Source: JANRIC01 sp033765345
GTDB lineage: Bacteria; Bacteroidota; Bacteroidia; Cytophagales; Microscillaceae
DNA: 54,574 nucleotides
Assembly: GCA_033765345.1 (NCBI GenBank)
Contig: JANRIC010000009.1
Location: 1 to 54,574, forward strand
Reading direction: 5' to 3'
Shown here: piece after piece, positions 1 through 9,047 of the stretch
Layout of the letters: every line of letters starts with the position of its first letter
How positions within the stretch are numbered: position 1 is the stretch's first letter
Translations under genes and position numbers: made by a program
The notes under the pieces: model-generated
What the model was told of the DNA's origin: nothing
Database searches by the model: none
What the model saw: only the letters and a program-made list of their open reading frames with translations

Positions 1-317
1 AAAAGGAGGAAACGACCTGGCATCGCTGGTGTACCAAAGAGGGTGTCAATCTCATGACCGGTAAAGAAAGATCGGATGAAGAAGCCAAACTCAAAGAACT
101 GGAAAAAGCCCGTGCTGATGAAGAAAAAGCCCGTGCTGATGGAGAAGCCAAACTCAAAGAACTGGAAAAAGCCCGTGCTGATGAAGAAGCCAAACTCAAA
201 GAACAGGAAAAAGCTCGTGCTGACCGGGAAGCCGAAAATGCCAGAAGAGAAAAAGAAAGAGCAGATAGACTCTTGGCAAAATTAGAAGCTTTGGGGCTAA
301 AGCCTGAAGAGTTTTAA
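1..317 (+). CDS. Uma2-type nuclease, C-terminal fragment (5' end outside window)
   Basis: The frame is open from the first bases, so the gene begins before the window. The visible 104 residues start with a segment reading TWHRWCTKEGVNLMTGKE, then a charged coiled coil built on the 14-residue unit EAKLKELEKARADE, and end in LLAKLEALGLKPEEF. A short W/R-rich strand, a repetitive E/K/A/R coiled coil and a final LxxLGLxPEEL-like motif is the usual tail of Uma2-family (DUF820) putative endonucleases in Bacteroidota and Cyanobacteria. The PD-(D/E)XK catalytic core lies upstream and is not visible. The ATG at 54 is internal and not the real start. Another Uma2 gene without this tail is at 53423-54076. 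Family assignment is inferred from the tail only. Confidence 0.6.
   Translation, partial: KEETTWHRWCTKEGVNLMTGKERSDEEAKLKELEKARADEEKARADGEAKLKELEKARADEEAKLKEQEKARADREAENARREKERADRLLAKLEALGLKPEEF
81..227 (+). repeat. Intragenic 42-nt tandem repeats encoding the coiled coil
   Basis: Near-identical 42-nt units begin at 81, 144 and 186 and encode EAKLKELEKARADE. A half-unit encoding KARADG is inserted between the first and second unit, so they lie 63 nt apart. All lengths are multiples of seven codons, so copy-number change keeps both the frame and the heptad register. Confidence 0.85.
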
Positions 318-370
318 CCTCAAAGCTTACAAATAGATTTGTATTACAGGTAATTGTATGAATCCAAGAT

Positions 371-402
371 AGGGCTGTGTCTTCACAGCCCTAGGTATTT
401 TA
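371..402 (+). terminator. Hairpin terminator after the Uma2 fragment
   Basis: An 8-bp perfect stem (AGGGCTGT / ACAGCCCT, 371-378 and 385-392) with a 6-nt loop is followed by a short T-rich stretch. It lies between convergent genes (Uma2 end 317, lysC end 438), where a terminator is expected. The T tract is weak. Confidence 0.5.
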
Positions 403-437
403 AGATGGATTAGGAATACCAAACGAAGATCAGTTCT

Positions 438-1754
438 TTAGAAAAGCCTTTCATTTAATAGATTTAAGGCTTCTTTTTTGTAAGGTGTAGAGATGAGCAG
501 AGAAATGTTATGTCTACTTCCTCCAAAAGAAATCATACGAATAGGGATTTTTTTCAATGCATCAAACACTTTGAAGCTCATATCTTGTTTTTCAGAGACA
601 AAATCGCCCACTACACATACAATACTCATATCTTTATCCACCTCTACTGTTCCAAAATCCTGTAATTCCATCACGATTTCATCCAGATGAATGAGATTAT
701 CTATCGTAAGCGAAACAGCTACTTCAGAGGTGGTAATCATATCAATAGGGGTTTTATATTTTTCAAAAACCTCAAAAACCCGTCTCAAAAATCCATAAGC
801 CATAAGCATGCGGCTGGATTTAATTTTGATGGCTATGATTCCGTCTTTGGCTGCAATAGATTTGATACTTCCGTGGCTATCATTGGAATTACAGATGGTG
901 GTTCCCCGAGCTTCAGGCTTCATGGTATTGAGGAGCTTTACCGGAATATTATATTGTTTGGCAGGGTGAATTGTAGCAGGATGAAGAATTTTGGCTCCGA
1001 AATAAGCCAATTCTGCGGCTTCATCAAAGGATAATTCGGCAATAGAGAAAGTTCCTTCTACAAAGCGGGGATCATTGTTGTGCATACCGTCAATGTCTGT
1101 CCAAATTTGGATTTCTTCGGCACGTAAAGCTGCTCCTAGTAGAGAAGCTGTATAATCACTTCCTCCTCTTTTGAGGTTATCAATATCACCGATGGCATTC
1201 CGACAGATATACCCCTGCGTGATATAGAGTTTTTTACCAGGATTTCGCCCCAAAGCCTCCATAAGATTGTGCTCGATATACTTCAGAACTGGCTCTTCTT
1301 GGGCATTAATTTTCATAAAATCCAGGGCAGAAATCAGTGCGGCACTAAGTCCGATTTCCTCGAGGTAGGTATAAAAAATAAAAGTAGATAAAAGTTCTCC
1401 TTGAGCCAGGATAATTTTTTCTTCTTTATCTCCAAATTTCTCAGAAAGACTGAGTGTACTGACGAGGGCAAATTGTTTATCTATGTATTCAAAAGCTTTC
1501 TTGAGGCTTTCAGGGTTATTGTAAAGCTCTTCAATAAAATTGAGATGGTGTTTTTTGAGTGCATCTATTTCTTCGGCTGCAGTTTTGGGTGATTTTTGCT
1601 GAGAAGCTTCGCAAATGCGTACGAGCGCATTGGTAACACCTGACAATGCCGAAAGCACTACTACTTTATTATCTTCGCCATCAATCAGTTGGGCAATGGA
1701 TTTCATTCTTTCGGGTTTGCCCACGGAGGTACCTCCAAATTTGTATATTTTCAT
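438..1754 (-). CDS. lysC: Aspartate kinase (monofunctional)
   Basis: This gene encodes aspartokinase, which phosphorylates L-aspartate with ATP in the first step of lysine, threonine, methionine and diaminopimelate synthesis. The N-terminus carries the hallmark KFGGTSVG motif (residues 5-12). RGGSDYTASLLGAAL and WTDIDGMHNNDPR in mid-protein are the aspartate/ATP-binding segments of the family. The C-terminal third (about 300-438) fits two regulatory ACT domains. At 438 residues it matches monofunctional enzymes and has no homoserine dehydrogenase domain. It starts at ATG 1754 and is transcribed alone. Feedback control by lysine or threonine is known for the family but cannot be read from this sequence. 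Confidence 0.95.
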   Translation of the reverse strand: MKIYKFGGTSVGKPERMKSIAQLIDGEDNKVVVLSALSGVTNALVRICEASQQKSPKTAAEEIDALKKHHLNFIEELYNNPESLKKAFEYIDKQFALVSTLSLSEKFGDKEEKIILAQGELLSTFIFYTYLEEIGLSAALISALDFMKINAQEEPVLKYIEHNLMEALGRNPGKKLYITQGYICRNAIGDIDNLKRGGSDYTASLLGAALRAEEIQIWTDIDGMHNNDPRFVEGTFSIAELSFDEAAELAYFGAKILHPATIHPAKQYNIPVKLLNTMKPEARGTTICNSNDSHGSIKSIAAKDGIIAIKIKSSRMLMAYGFLRRVFEVFEKYKTPIDMITTSEVAVSLTIDNLIHLDEIVMELQDFGTVEVDKDMSIVCVVGDFVSEKQDMSFKVFDALKKIPIRMISFGGSRHNISLLISTPYKKEALNLLNERLF

Positions 1755-1901
1755 TGTTTAATAATGAGTCAGTTGGTTAATTTGAAATTATAGCAGAATT
1801 CATTTGATCCTTAGCGTTTACTGGACTTGCCCTATGGGCTTAATTTTATTTAAAAAAACAGTTCTTCAGTTCAGCATTCTATTTTATAAGAATCCAGGAG
1901 A

Positions 1902-2378
1902 CTAAAAACCCAGCATTTTGATCGCTGTGGCGGCAGCTTCGTCGCCTTTGTTGCCGTATTTCCCTCCGGCGCGGTCGAGGGCTTGCTCCATCGTATCAGG
2001 AGTAAGTACACCAAAGATCACCGGTTTGTTATATTTAAGAGATACTTCGGTAATGCCCAAAGCGACTGCCTGTGCGATAAAATCAAAGTGACGGGTTTCG
2101 CCCTGAATGATACATCCAAGACAGATCACCGCATCAATGTTAGGGTCTTGTGCCATCCATTGTGCTCCCAGGCTAAGTTCATAACTACCAGGAACAGTTT
2201 TGACAATAATATTAGATTCCTGAGTGCCTTCCTTGATCAGTGTATTCAAAGCTCCATGAAGAAGGGCTTCGGTAATTTCCTGATTCCATTCTGCAACGAC
2301 GATTGCAAATTTTTTATGGTTAAGGTCGGAAAGATTTTTGGTAGAATAATCGCTTAGGTTTTTAAGGGCACTTGCCAT
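1902..2378 (-). CDS. ribH: 6,7-dimethyl-8-ribityllumazine synthase
   Basis: Lumazine synthase condenses 5-amino-6-ribitylaminouracil with 3,4-dihydroxy-2-butanone 4-phosphate in the penultimate step of riboflavin synthesis. Family signatures are visible in order: VAEWNQEITEALLHGA, VPGSYELSLGAQ, GCIIQGETRHFDFIAQAV (substrate loop with the catalytic His in RHFDF), PVIFGVLTPDT and the C-terminal GNKGDEAAATAIKML. The length of 158 residues is typical. The gene follows the TPR gene at 2612-3343 on the same strand, an arrangement common in Bacteroidota. A hairpin and a MITE-like element now fill the 233 bp between them, so co-transcription is uncertain. Confidence 0.95.
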   Translation of the reverse strand: MASALKNLSDYSTKNLSDLNHKKFAIVVAEWNQEITEALLHGALNTLIKEGTQESNIIVKTVPGSYELSLGAQWMAQDPNIDAVICLGCIIQGETRHFDFIAQAVALGITEVSLKYNKPVIFGVLTPDTMEQALDRAGGKYGNKGDEAAATAIKMLGF

Positions 2379-2464
2379 AGATGAAGAAGAGTTTATTTCT
2401 TGTAAACTTATGCCTTAAGGTGATGTAGGGAGTAGGTACCACATCAGCTTGTTTTAGAAAATTA

Positions 2465-2500
2465 GAGTGAGCTTGTCTGAGGACAGCCCACTCTTTTTAT
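2465..2500. terminator. Long hairpin with T tract between ribH and the TPR gene
   Basis: GAGTGAGCTTGTC and GGACAGCCCACTC (about 2465-2493) form a roughly 12-bp stem with one bulge, a G:U pair and a 4-nt loop. TTTTTAT follows on the + strand and TAATTTTC on the - strand, so it may act in both directions. Both neighbouring genes run on the - strand. Confidence 0.5.
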
Positions 2501-2502
2501 GA

Positions 2503-2604
2503 GGTAATGTTAAACAAGTAATGCTGTTCGTTCAAAAAGGGGCTTTGTGAGGACACAAAGCCGGGCGTTTTTTTTATTTCAGCATTACATCTTGAATACT
2601 ACCC
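2503..2604. mobile_element. MITE-like element, copy 1 (102 bp, with internal terminator hairpin)
   Basis: The ends are imperfect inverted repeats of about 24 bp: GGTAATGTTAAACAAGTAATG at 2503 and the reverse complement of CATTACATCTTGAATACTACC ending at 2603. Inside, GGCTTTGTG/CACAAAGCC (2541-2549, 2554-2562) forms a 9-bp stem with a 4-nt loop, followed on the + strand by GGGCG and eight T. That is a textbook intrinsic terminator, pointing against both flanking genes. Related sequences lie at 14171-14269 and 54234-54306. There is no coding capacity. Confidence 0.7.
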
Positions 2605-2611
2605 TTTATGA

Positions 2612-3343
2612 TTACTTTTGGGACATGGCCTCTAGCTGTCCTTTGAATTTTTTTGCGTTGGTTAGTTCAGCAGATTTTGGATACTGTGCAATAACTTTGT
2701 CGTAAGTATCTAAAGCACCTTTAAAATCTTTTTGTTTTTCTTGAGCAAGTGCAAGCTTCATTAAATAAGTAGGAGAGAAGAACTCATTAGGCTTGAAGTT
2801 AGCGGCTCTTTTATAATAATCGGCTGCTTCTTTGTATTTTTTAAGTTCCATTTGTGCATCTCCAATCAGACAATAGGCTCTTGCTTGTACAAGTGGATCG
2901 CTTGAGCTAAAAGACTCAAGATGATCAATGGCTTTTTTGAATTCTCCCTTTTTCAAATAGGATACACCTGCATAAAAATGCGTCAGATTTGCTGCGGGGC
3001 TCATTCCATAATCCTCGATAATCTCTTCAAAGCCTGGATAATTGTCATTCCCTTTTAAAGCAAGGTCTAAGGAATCCGATTGAAAGTGGTAGACTGCAGG
3101 ATATAGATTTTCCTGAGCTTCTGTTTCTTGGTTATTGACCATATAACGATATAGAAAATACCCTCCTATTATCAATATAATAAAACCAAGTACTCCACCC
3201 AAAAGATATTTGTTACGACTGATTATTTTTTCGGTATCTAATAATCTTTCGGCAAGGGCTTCTGGTTTTTCCAGAAGGTCGGTATTTTGCTGATTTTGTG
3301 ATTTTCCTTTACCAGCTTTTTTATTACTCTTAAATTTACTCAT
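2612..3343 (-). CDS. Membrane-anchored tetratricopeptide-repeat protein
   Basis: The 243-residue product has a basic, Q/K-rich cytoplasmic N-terminus (MSKFKSNKKAGKGKSQ). One hydrophobic helix follows at about residues 46-65 (YLLGGVLGFIILIIGGYFLY), then a mainly helical domain with three or four TPR units (FYAGVSYLKKGEFKKAIDHL, CLIGDAQMELKKYKEAADYY, KLALAQEKQKDFKGALDTYD). This layout resembles YfgM-like single-pass TPR proteins, which act as scaffolds or chaperone partners at the outer face of the inner membrane. I chose the ATG at 3343 over the frame's earlier start at 3376, because 3376 lies upstream of a -7-like box at 3365-3372. The specific partner is unknown. Confidence 0.8.
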   Translation of the reverse strand: MSKFKSNKKAGKGKSQNQQNTDLLEKPEALAERLLDTEKIISRNKYLLGGVLGFIILIIGGYFLYRYMVNNQETEAQENLYPAVYHFQSDSLDLALKGNDNYPGFEEIIEDYGMSPAANLTHFYAGVSYLKKGEFKKAIDHLESFSSSDPLVQARAYCLIGDAQMELKKYKEAADYYKRAANFKPNEFFSPTYLMKLALAQEKQKDFKGALDTYDKVIAQYPKSAELTNAKKFKGQLEAMSQK

Positions 3344-3364
3344 TTCACCGCCAATTTTAGGCTG

Positions 3365-3372
3365 CAAATTTA
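3365..3372 (-). promoter_or_regulatory. Bacteroidota -7 box for the TPR gene
   Basis: The - strand reads TAAATTTG, an exact TAnnTTTG match, 22 nt before the chosen ATG at 3343. No TTG lies 19 nt upstream, so the -33 half is weak. Confidence 0.4.
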
Positions 3373-3468
3373 GCAATAAGCTTTTGAATATCCGTGCTTG
3401 AGGAGCATAAATTTATCTTACCTCGTATATTTTTAGTTTTTGGATGCCCAAAAACGGCTTTTCAAGGC

Positions 3469-6351
3469 TTATCCCAGCTCGGGTGTAAGAGCTATAATCG
3501 CAGGAACAGATAGAGAAATAATTTTAAAGGGCTCGCCATTGGTGTCACGAATGGGGGTATAATAGGATTTTAGCCAGATTTCCGTTCCATCTTTGGCAAT
3601 CAATTTGAATTTCCGCACCTGTGGAATGCCTCGTTGAAGTGCTCCCCAAAACTGCTGATATTCCGGGCTTTCAGCGAAAGGTCTTTCCATCAGTCTGTCG
3701 TGTTTAGTACCAATGATCTCGATGAGTTTGTATTTGGTCATATCCAGAAAAAGGTCATTGGCTTCGATAAAAGCACCTTCAAGGCTCAGTTCGGCAGTAG
3801 CCACGGTAGCATTGATGGCGACCATACGGCTTCTTAATTCGGTTTGTTGTTTCTCGACTTCGGACTGCCTGGCGTTTAACTTTTGGTTTTTCATCAGTAG
3901 TTCTTCCTCTTGGGCTTTGAGTCTTTCCTGGATGCGTCTGAGTTCGTTTTGTTGTTCTTGGAGTACTTCGGAATCCTGAATAATGGCTTTTTCCATATCT
4001 TCGGTGATATCTTGGGCGATGAAGATAAATTTATATATTTTTTGATCGGCATTATAGAGTGCATTATAAGATCCTTGTGCCCAGATCATGCGTCCGGATT
4101 TGTTCAGAAGTTTAAATTTGCCGTTTTGGGGGAGTCCTCTATTCAGTTTAATCCAAAATTCTTTATAAATATGCGAATTACTTTCCAGGTCACTGATGAG
4201 GATTTTATGAGATTTACCCAGGATTTCCTCGGGTCTGTAGTCAAGCATTTTGAGGAAGTTGGGGTTTGCGGCAGTGATAATTCCTTCTTTATCAAACTCT
4301 GCAACTGCTTGTGTGAGGCTGACTGCTTCCCATTGCTGCTGATAGCTCAGGAACTTGCTTTTCTTGGCAGTAATGTCGAGGGCTACGTGAAAAATATATT
4401 TATTCATTTTATTTTCATCATAGACCAATACAAAAAACGCCTCAAACCAGAGCTCTTTGCCATATTTACTGTATCGTCTTACTTCGGTATGCTGGATATT
4501 GCCATCCAGAATATCTTGCCAGAAATGGCGATACTCGAGGGATTTTCTCTCGATGTCACTTACCAATAGCGTATAGGGTTGATCAAAAATTTCTTCACGG
4601 GTGTATTCAATGGCTTTAAGAAAAGCTTCATTGGCTTCCAAGAAGTTGCCTTTCATATCCAGTTTGGCGGTAGCAAAAACATCATCGATCAAGACCGTTT
4701 GCCCGATCAGTTCGGCGTGATTTTTTCTAAGTTCGTATTGAGCTGTGATCAGATTGCTCAGGTTTTGGCGCATTTCTTCCTCTTTGATGCGCATTTGTTC
4801 GGTAGCTTTTTGAGCTTCTTCAAGGAGAATACGATTTTTTTCGTTGTTTTTAAGTGCGGAGATTGCCGATACGATCATTTCACCGACTCTTTTTACAAAA
4901 TCGATTTCGAAGTGCTGGAATTTTTGAAAAGAAGCTATTTCCAAAACACCTAATACCTTGGATTCATTATTAATCAAGGGTACAATCAGTACACTGCGAG
5001 GGTTTGCCCCTCCCAAGCCAGACACAATCTGCACATATTCCCGGTTGGTATTTTCCAAATAAATGATGTCTTTTTCGCGCCAAGATTGCCCTACCAACCC
5101 TTGACCAGGATATACTATTTTGTCTACAAATCTTTTGCGATCGTATGCATAGACAGAGAGTAGTTCCAACTTTTCGCCGTCAGGGTCTTGATCACGAAGA
5201 ATAAATATACCTCCCTGATTGGCTCTCAGGTATTTCACCATATTAGAAATCAAATTATCGTAAAGTGTTTGGGCATCGTGATACTCCCGGAGTAGATTGC
5301 CAAAAAGAGCAATGCCTTCATTGGTCCAGTTTCTTTGTTTATCTCTGCTAGAAATAGTCAAAAGCCCACTATGCATTTCTTTGAGCGATTCGCTGAGTTC
5401 GCCTTGGTCTTCAAAAATGAGTATTTCATCATTAAAATTGCCCTCTCCTACGGTTTTTGCAAATTCTTTAATTTTATGAAGATTGATAGAAAGCTTTTGT
5501 ATATTTTCCATCAGTGGAGCAGTTTCATCGTCGGGTATCTCGACATTTTGCGGAATATCTCCCTGGCTTAAATCTCTAAGATAAGCATCAATCTGTAAGA
5601 ACTGCCCCTGGGCTCTTTGAATGAGAAGGAATCCTATGATACTGATGATAAACAGCAATAAGACTAGGACAAGGGTTTTGATAATCCGGTTAAAATTGAG
5701 ATTGGTATTGATTTCGGATTGTCTTTCTTTAAAATCAGCCATTTGTAGTTTTTGTAAGTCTTCGAACTGTACGTTTAGCTGGCTGATCAGCCCTCCGCCG
5801 GATAGTTTTCTTTTAAATACAGCCTTGGCATTGATGGTTGATTGGAATTCAATCTGATCGAGCATTTTGCTGGGGGAAAAATCATCCTGTTCATAGAAAA
5901 CTTCTGTGGTTTCACGGTCTATCAGTTGCTCTACTTCATCTTGATACTTTCGGAGCTTTTTTAGATTCATTCGAATGGTCTCGAATTTGAGCTTGAGATC
6001 GGTATAAGTCCAGTATTTTTGCTGTACTTCCAGAGAGTCCAAAGCGATTTGAATATCTTCCTGCCATATTTTTTTTCTGAGTTGGCGGGTTTCGATATTT
6101 TCATAAATAAGCTGCTCGTGAAGGATCATATTGCTTTTATTCACGGCATTATAGAGAACAGAAGAATAATTTTGAGAGTTTTGCAGCGTATGCAGGAGCA
6201 TGTTTTCCTGACGGATCAGGCTTTTGATCTGCAACTCGTTGAGCCATACAAGGATTAAAACGGCTATAATGATCCCACCAAAACTCAAAAGCACGCGGCT
6301 TCCTAGTGAATTTAGGCTAAAAAGGCTGGTTTTTGGGGAGTTATTTTTCAT
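3469..6351 (-). CDS. Membrane sensor protein: HAMP-like, GAF and three PAS domains, no output domain
   Basis: This 960-residue protein has a short cytoplasmic N-terminus, TM1 at about 20-37 and a helical periplasmic region (40-222). TM2 follows at about 225-246, with a HAMP-like linker (247-300). A GAF domain (360-500) contains GLVGQSWREKDIIYLENT. A coiled coil (505-545) precedes three PAS domains (555-662, 675-783, 845-955); a second long coiled coil (785-842) separates the last two. No HisKA/HATPase, GGDEF or methyl-accepting signaling domain is visible, and the chain ends just after PAS3. It probably senses a ligand or redox state and signals through a partner. It is paralogous to 26253-28472, with the same TM/GAF/PAS order and closely matching GAF segments. 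It is transcribed alone; a promoter was not identified. Confidence 0.85.
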   Translation of the reverse strand: MKNNSPKTSLFSLNSLGSRVLLSFGGIIIAVLILVWLNELQIKSLIRQENMLLHTLQNSQNYSSVLYNAVNKSNMILHEQLIYENIETRQLRKKIWQEDIQIALDSLEVQQKYWTYTDLKLKFETIRMNLKKLRKYQDEVEQLIDRETTEVFYEQDDFSPSKMLDQIEFQSTINAKAVFKRKLSGGGLISQLNVQFEDLQKLQMADFKERQSEINTNLNFNRIIKTLVLVLLLFIISIIGFLLIQRAQGQFLQIDAYLRDLSQGDIPQNVEIPDDETAPLMENIQKLSINLHKIKEFAKTVGEGNFNDEILIFEDQGELSESLKEMHSGLLTISSRDKQRNWTNEGIALFGNLLREYHDAQTLYDNLISNMVKYLRANQGGIFILRDQDPDGEKLELLSVYAYDRKRFVDKIVYPGQGLVGQSWREKDIIYLENTNREYVQIVSGLGGANPRSVLIVPLINNESKVLGVLEIASFQKFQHFEIDFVKRVGEMIVSAISALKNNEKNRILLEEAQKATEQMRIKEEEMRQNLSNLITAQYELRKNHAELIGQTVLIDDVFATAKLDMKGNFLEANEAFLKAIEYTREEIFDQPYTLLVSDIERKSLEYRHFWQDILDGNIQHTEVRRYSKYGKELWFEAFFVLVYDENKMNKYIFHVALDITAKKSKFLSYQQQWEAVSLTQAVAEFDKEGIITAANPNFLKMLDYRPEEILGKSHKILISDLESNSHIYKEFWIKLNRGLPQNGKFKLLNKSGRMIWAQGSYNALYNADQKIYKFIFIAQDITEDMEKAIIQDSEVLQEQQNELRRIQERLKAQEEELLMKNQKLNARQSEVEKQQTELRSRMVAINATVATAELSLEGAFIEANDLFLDMTKYKLIEIIGTKHDRLMERPFAESPEYQQFWGALQRGIPQVRKFKLIAKDGTEIWLKSYYTPIRDTNGEPFKIISLSVPAIIALTPELG

Positions 6352-6507
6352 AAAACATCAATTTACAAACTGATACGGCACTAAGATAAGGGAAATTCTT
6401 GAAAAATGTTTTTGGAATAAAATTATCTAAAATCATACCTATTGTCCTGGAATTGTTCAAAACCCTGTATTTTGACAAGTTGTTTATCAAATAAATATGT
6501 AATAGTC

Positions 6508-7818
6508 ATGAATACACAACCTAAATCCCGTGCCCTGGTCTGGTTTAGAAATGATTTGAGAGTCCATGATCATGAAGTACTTATCAAAGCAGCTTCCAAA
6601 ACAAAGGAGCTAATACCAATATATTGTTTTGATATTCGTCAATTTAAACAAACATTTTTGGGATTTCCTAAAACGGATAGCTTTAGAGCCGGATTTATGA
6701 TTGAATCCGTAAAAAACCTCCGTGAAAACCTTCGAAAAATCGGCTCTGATCTTATTGTCAGAGTTGGTATTCCAGAGGAAATTATTCCAGATTTAGCCAA
6801 ACATCTCCAAGTAAGCTCAGTGTATTGCAGTCAAGAGACTACTGATGAGGAAATCAAGGTTGAGACTAAACTTGAAAATAATCTTTGGAATCACAAAATC
6901 CCTTTGGAAACATGCTGGGTCAGTACCTTGTATCATCCCCAAGATATTCCTTTTCCGGTGCTTAATTTACCGGATACCTTTACTCAATTCAGAAAGGCCT
7001 TGGAAGCCGGCACCCAAGTCAGAGCTACCTTGCCGATCCCTGATGATTTAAGCCCTCTTAAAGGGATTCCACCCGGAGACATTCCGAAACTCTCCGATTT
7101 TGGGCTTCAAGATTACAAAACAGACCTAAGAGCCGTATTGCATTTTGAAGGAGGGGAAACCGCCGCACTGAACCGCCTGAAAGAATATATCTGGCAAAAA
7201 GATTTACTCAAAAATTATAAAAAAACCCGTGATGAGCTACTAGGCGGTGATTATTCTTCTAAATTTTCGCCCTGGCTGGCCTTGGGTTGTCTTTCTCCCA
7301 GGAGGATTTACGAAGAAGTCCGCAAATACGAGAGCTTGGTTACAAGGAATCAATCTACCTATTGGCTTATTTTTGAATTGATGTGGAGAGATTATTTTAG
7401 GTTCGTAGCCCGCAAATATGGCAATCGCATATTTCAACTCCAAGGGATCAAAAACCAAACCGAGCTGCATCTCAGAGAGAACCATCTCTATTTTGAAAAA
7501 TGGACACAAGGCAAAACAGGTGTTTCTTTTATTGATGCCAATATGAAAGAGCTCAACCAAACCGGATTTATGTCGAATCGCGGAAGGCAAAATGTGGCCA
7601 GTTTCCTGGTAAAAGATTTAAAAATCAACTGGATATGGGGAGCCATGTATTTTGAATCCAAACTCATCGATTATGACGTATGCAGCAATTGGGGCAACTG
7701 GACTTATGTAGCTGGCGTAGGGAACGATCCAAGAGAAAACAGATATTTTAATATCGAGAGTCAGGCTAAAAAATACGATGCTCAGGGCGAGTACGTAAAA
7801 TACTGGTTGGGGAATTAG
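6508..7818 (+). CDS. DASH-family cryptochrome / photolyase
   Basis: The 436-residue product belongs to the cryptochrome/photolyase family. The N-terminal Rossmann domain opens with ALVWFRNDLRVHDHEVL, the photolyase signature. The C-terminal FAD domain contains DYSSKFSPWLALGCLSPR, YWLIFELMWRDYFRFVA, FIDANMKELNQTGFMSNRGR and DYDVCSNWGNWTYVAGVG. The WRDYFRF segment, GFMSNRGRQNVASFL and the WGNW..VAGVGNDPRENR region are typical of the CRY-DASH subgroup, which repairs cyclobutane dimers in single-stranded DNA using FAD and an antenna cofactor. I start it at ATG 6508, which directly precedes the first conserved strand; an upstream in-frame extension from 6442 has no homology-like features. It points the same way as the sigma factor gene at 7924, with a 105-bp gap. 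Confidence 0.93.
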   Translation: MNTQPKSRALVWFRNDLRVHDHEVLIKAASKTKELIPIYCFDIRQFKQTFLGFPKTDSFRAGFMIESVKNLRENLRKIGSDLIVRVGIPEEIIPDLAKHLQVSSVYCSQETTDEEIKVETKLENNLWNHKIPLETCWVSTLYHPQDIPFPVLNLPDTFTQFRKALEAGTQVRATLPIPDDLSPLKGIPPGDIPKLSDFGLQDYKTDLRAVLHFEGGETAALNRLKEYIWQKDLLKNYKKTRDELLGGDYSSKFSPWLALGCLSPRRIYEEVRKYESLVTRNQSTYWLIFELMWRDYFRFVARKYGNRIFQLQGIKNQTELHLRENHLYFEKWTQGKTGVSFIDANMKELNQTGFMSNRGRQNVASFLVKDLKINWIWGAMYFESKLIDYDVCSNWGNWTYVAGVGNDPRENRYFNIESQAKKYDAQGEYVKYWLGN

Positions 7819-7923
7819 AGAGGTGCAAGTGGAGCATCATTTATGGAATATTTCAAAAAAAGAAGGACATTTGTAATGATTGGGGAGGTGGAATGACTTA
7901 TTAAAAAAATCACCTATATCTAC

Positions 7924-8409
7924 TTGGAAAAGCAATTCATTGAAATTATTAACCGGAATCAGGGAATTGTACATAAAGTATGTACGATGTATGTGGATAA
8001 TGAAGAAGATCGTAGAGATCTTTTTCAAGAAATCATCATTCAACTCTGGAAAGCTTTTCCTAAGTTCAGGGGAGAGTCCAAAATCAGTACTTGGATGTAT
8101 CGCGTTGCACTCAATACAGCCATTTCGTACTTCCGAAAACAAAGCCGAAAACCTCAACGTACTTCCCTGGAGAGATCTTTTTTACAGATAGCCGACGAAG
8201 AATATGACTTTGATTACGAAGAAAAATTAAAAATACTCAAAAGTGCCATTGACCGGCTTACTAAAATAGAAAAAGCGATTATAATGCTTTATTTGGAAGA
8301 AAAAAACTATGAGGAAATCGCCGAAACAGTCGGTATCACCCAAAACTATGTCCGTGTCAAGATGAATCGAATCAAAAATAAGCTCAAAAAAACCTTAACT
8401 AAAAAATAA
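7924..8409 (+). CDS. ECF-type RNA polymerase sigma factor
   Basis: This 161-residue sigma-70 family protein has region 2 at about 10-75 (DRRDLFQEIIIQLWKAFPKF followed by STWMYRVALNTAISYFRK) and region 4 at about 105-158 (LTKIEKAIIMLYLEEKNYEE, then VGITQNYVRVKMNRIKNKLK, a helix-turn-helix). Regions 1 and 3 are absent, as in extracytoplasmic-function factors. The next gene starts 8 bp downstream and encodes a four-helix membrane protein, so the pair probably forms a sigma/anti-sigma or sigma/sensor unit. It may recognise its own promoter, but no repeated promoter element was found upstream. The regulon is unknown. Confidence 0.92.
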   Translation: MEKQFIEIINRNQGIVHKVCTMYVDNEEDRRDLFQEIIIQLWKAFPKFRGESKISTWMYRVALNTAISYFRKQSRKPQRTSLERSFLQIADEEYDFDYEEKLKILKSAIDRLTKIEKAIIMLYLEEKNYEEIAETVGITQNYVRVKMNRIKNKLKKTLTKK

Positions 8410-8417
8410 TAAGCTTC

Positions 8418-9047
8418 ATGGAAATAAATGACTTAAAATCTCTCTGGAACGAACTTGCCAAAAATCAGGCAGAAAGTAAAATTGTGGCCGCAGATGAAAT
8501 CAAGAAGCTAATTAAAGGCAAAACTCACCACGCTATTGGCAAAATCAATCGAGGTATTATGCTAGAGGTAGGTTCTTTGTTGCTCATGACTTTGTTTTTT
8601 TCCATTAGCATTTTTCTCTATGAGCATATTGCCCACAAACCCCTTTTGAGTGTAGTCATTATTTTCTGTTTGGCTTCTGTGTTATACTATTGGATCAAAT
8701 ACCGCAGGATTAATCAGATTATCAATTCGGGAAATAATCTTCGTGAATCACTCCGAATTTTGACCAAAACCCTGGATTATTTTTTAAAATTTTATCTTTA
8801 TAGCAGCCTGATTGTGACACCTATAGCTTTTGTGACTGGTTTTTTTTATGGTTATTTCTCCTTAGACGATTCCCAAACTCCCAAAGATTTAAGCCTAAGT
8901 ATCATCGGCATTTTATTGATACTCAGTATTTTGTTGGTTATTGTGATTTATCCCTTTATGAAATGGTACATTCGGAGGCTATATGGAAGATACCTGGATG
9001 AACTCAAAACCTGTCTACAAGAATTGGAAGTGGATAGTATAAGCTAG
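8418..9047 (+). CDS. Four-TM membrane protein, candidate partner of the ECF sigma factor
   Basis: The 209-residue product has a soluble N-terminus of about 45 residues (MEINDLKSLWNELAKNQAES...) and four hydrophobic helices at about 46-64, 74-91, 122-144 and 158-180, ending in a short charged tail. The N-terminal pattern of an (M/D)LKxLWxE helix before the membrane part is common in small proteins encoded directly after ECF sigma genes in Bacteroidota. Such proteins are thought to hold or modulate the sigma factor. The 8-bp spacing indicates translational coupling. No zinc-binding anti-sigma HxxxCxxC motif is present. The role is inferred from context. Confidence 0.65.
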   Translation: MEINDLKSLWNELAKNQAESKIVAADEIKKLIKGKTHHAIGKINRGIMLEVGSLLLMTLFFSISIFLYEHIAHKPLLSVVIIFCLASVLYYWIKYRRINQIINSGNNLRESLRILTKTLDYFLKFYLYSSLIVTPIAFVTGFFYGYFSLDDSQTPKDLSLSIIGILLILSILLVIVIYPFMKWYIRRLYGRYLDELKTCLQELEVDSIS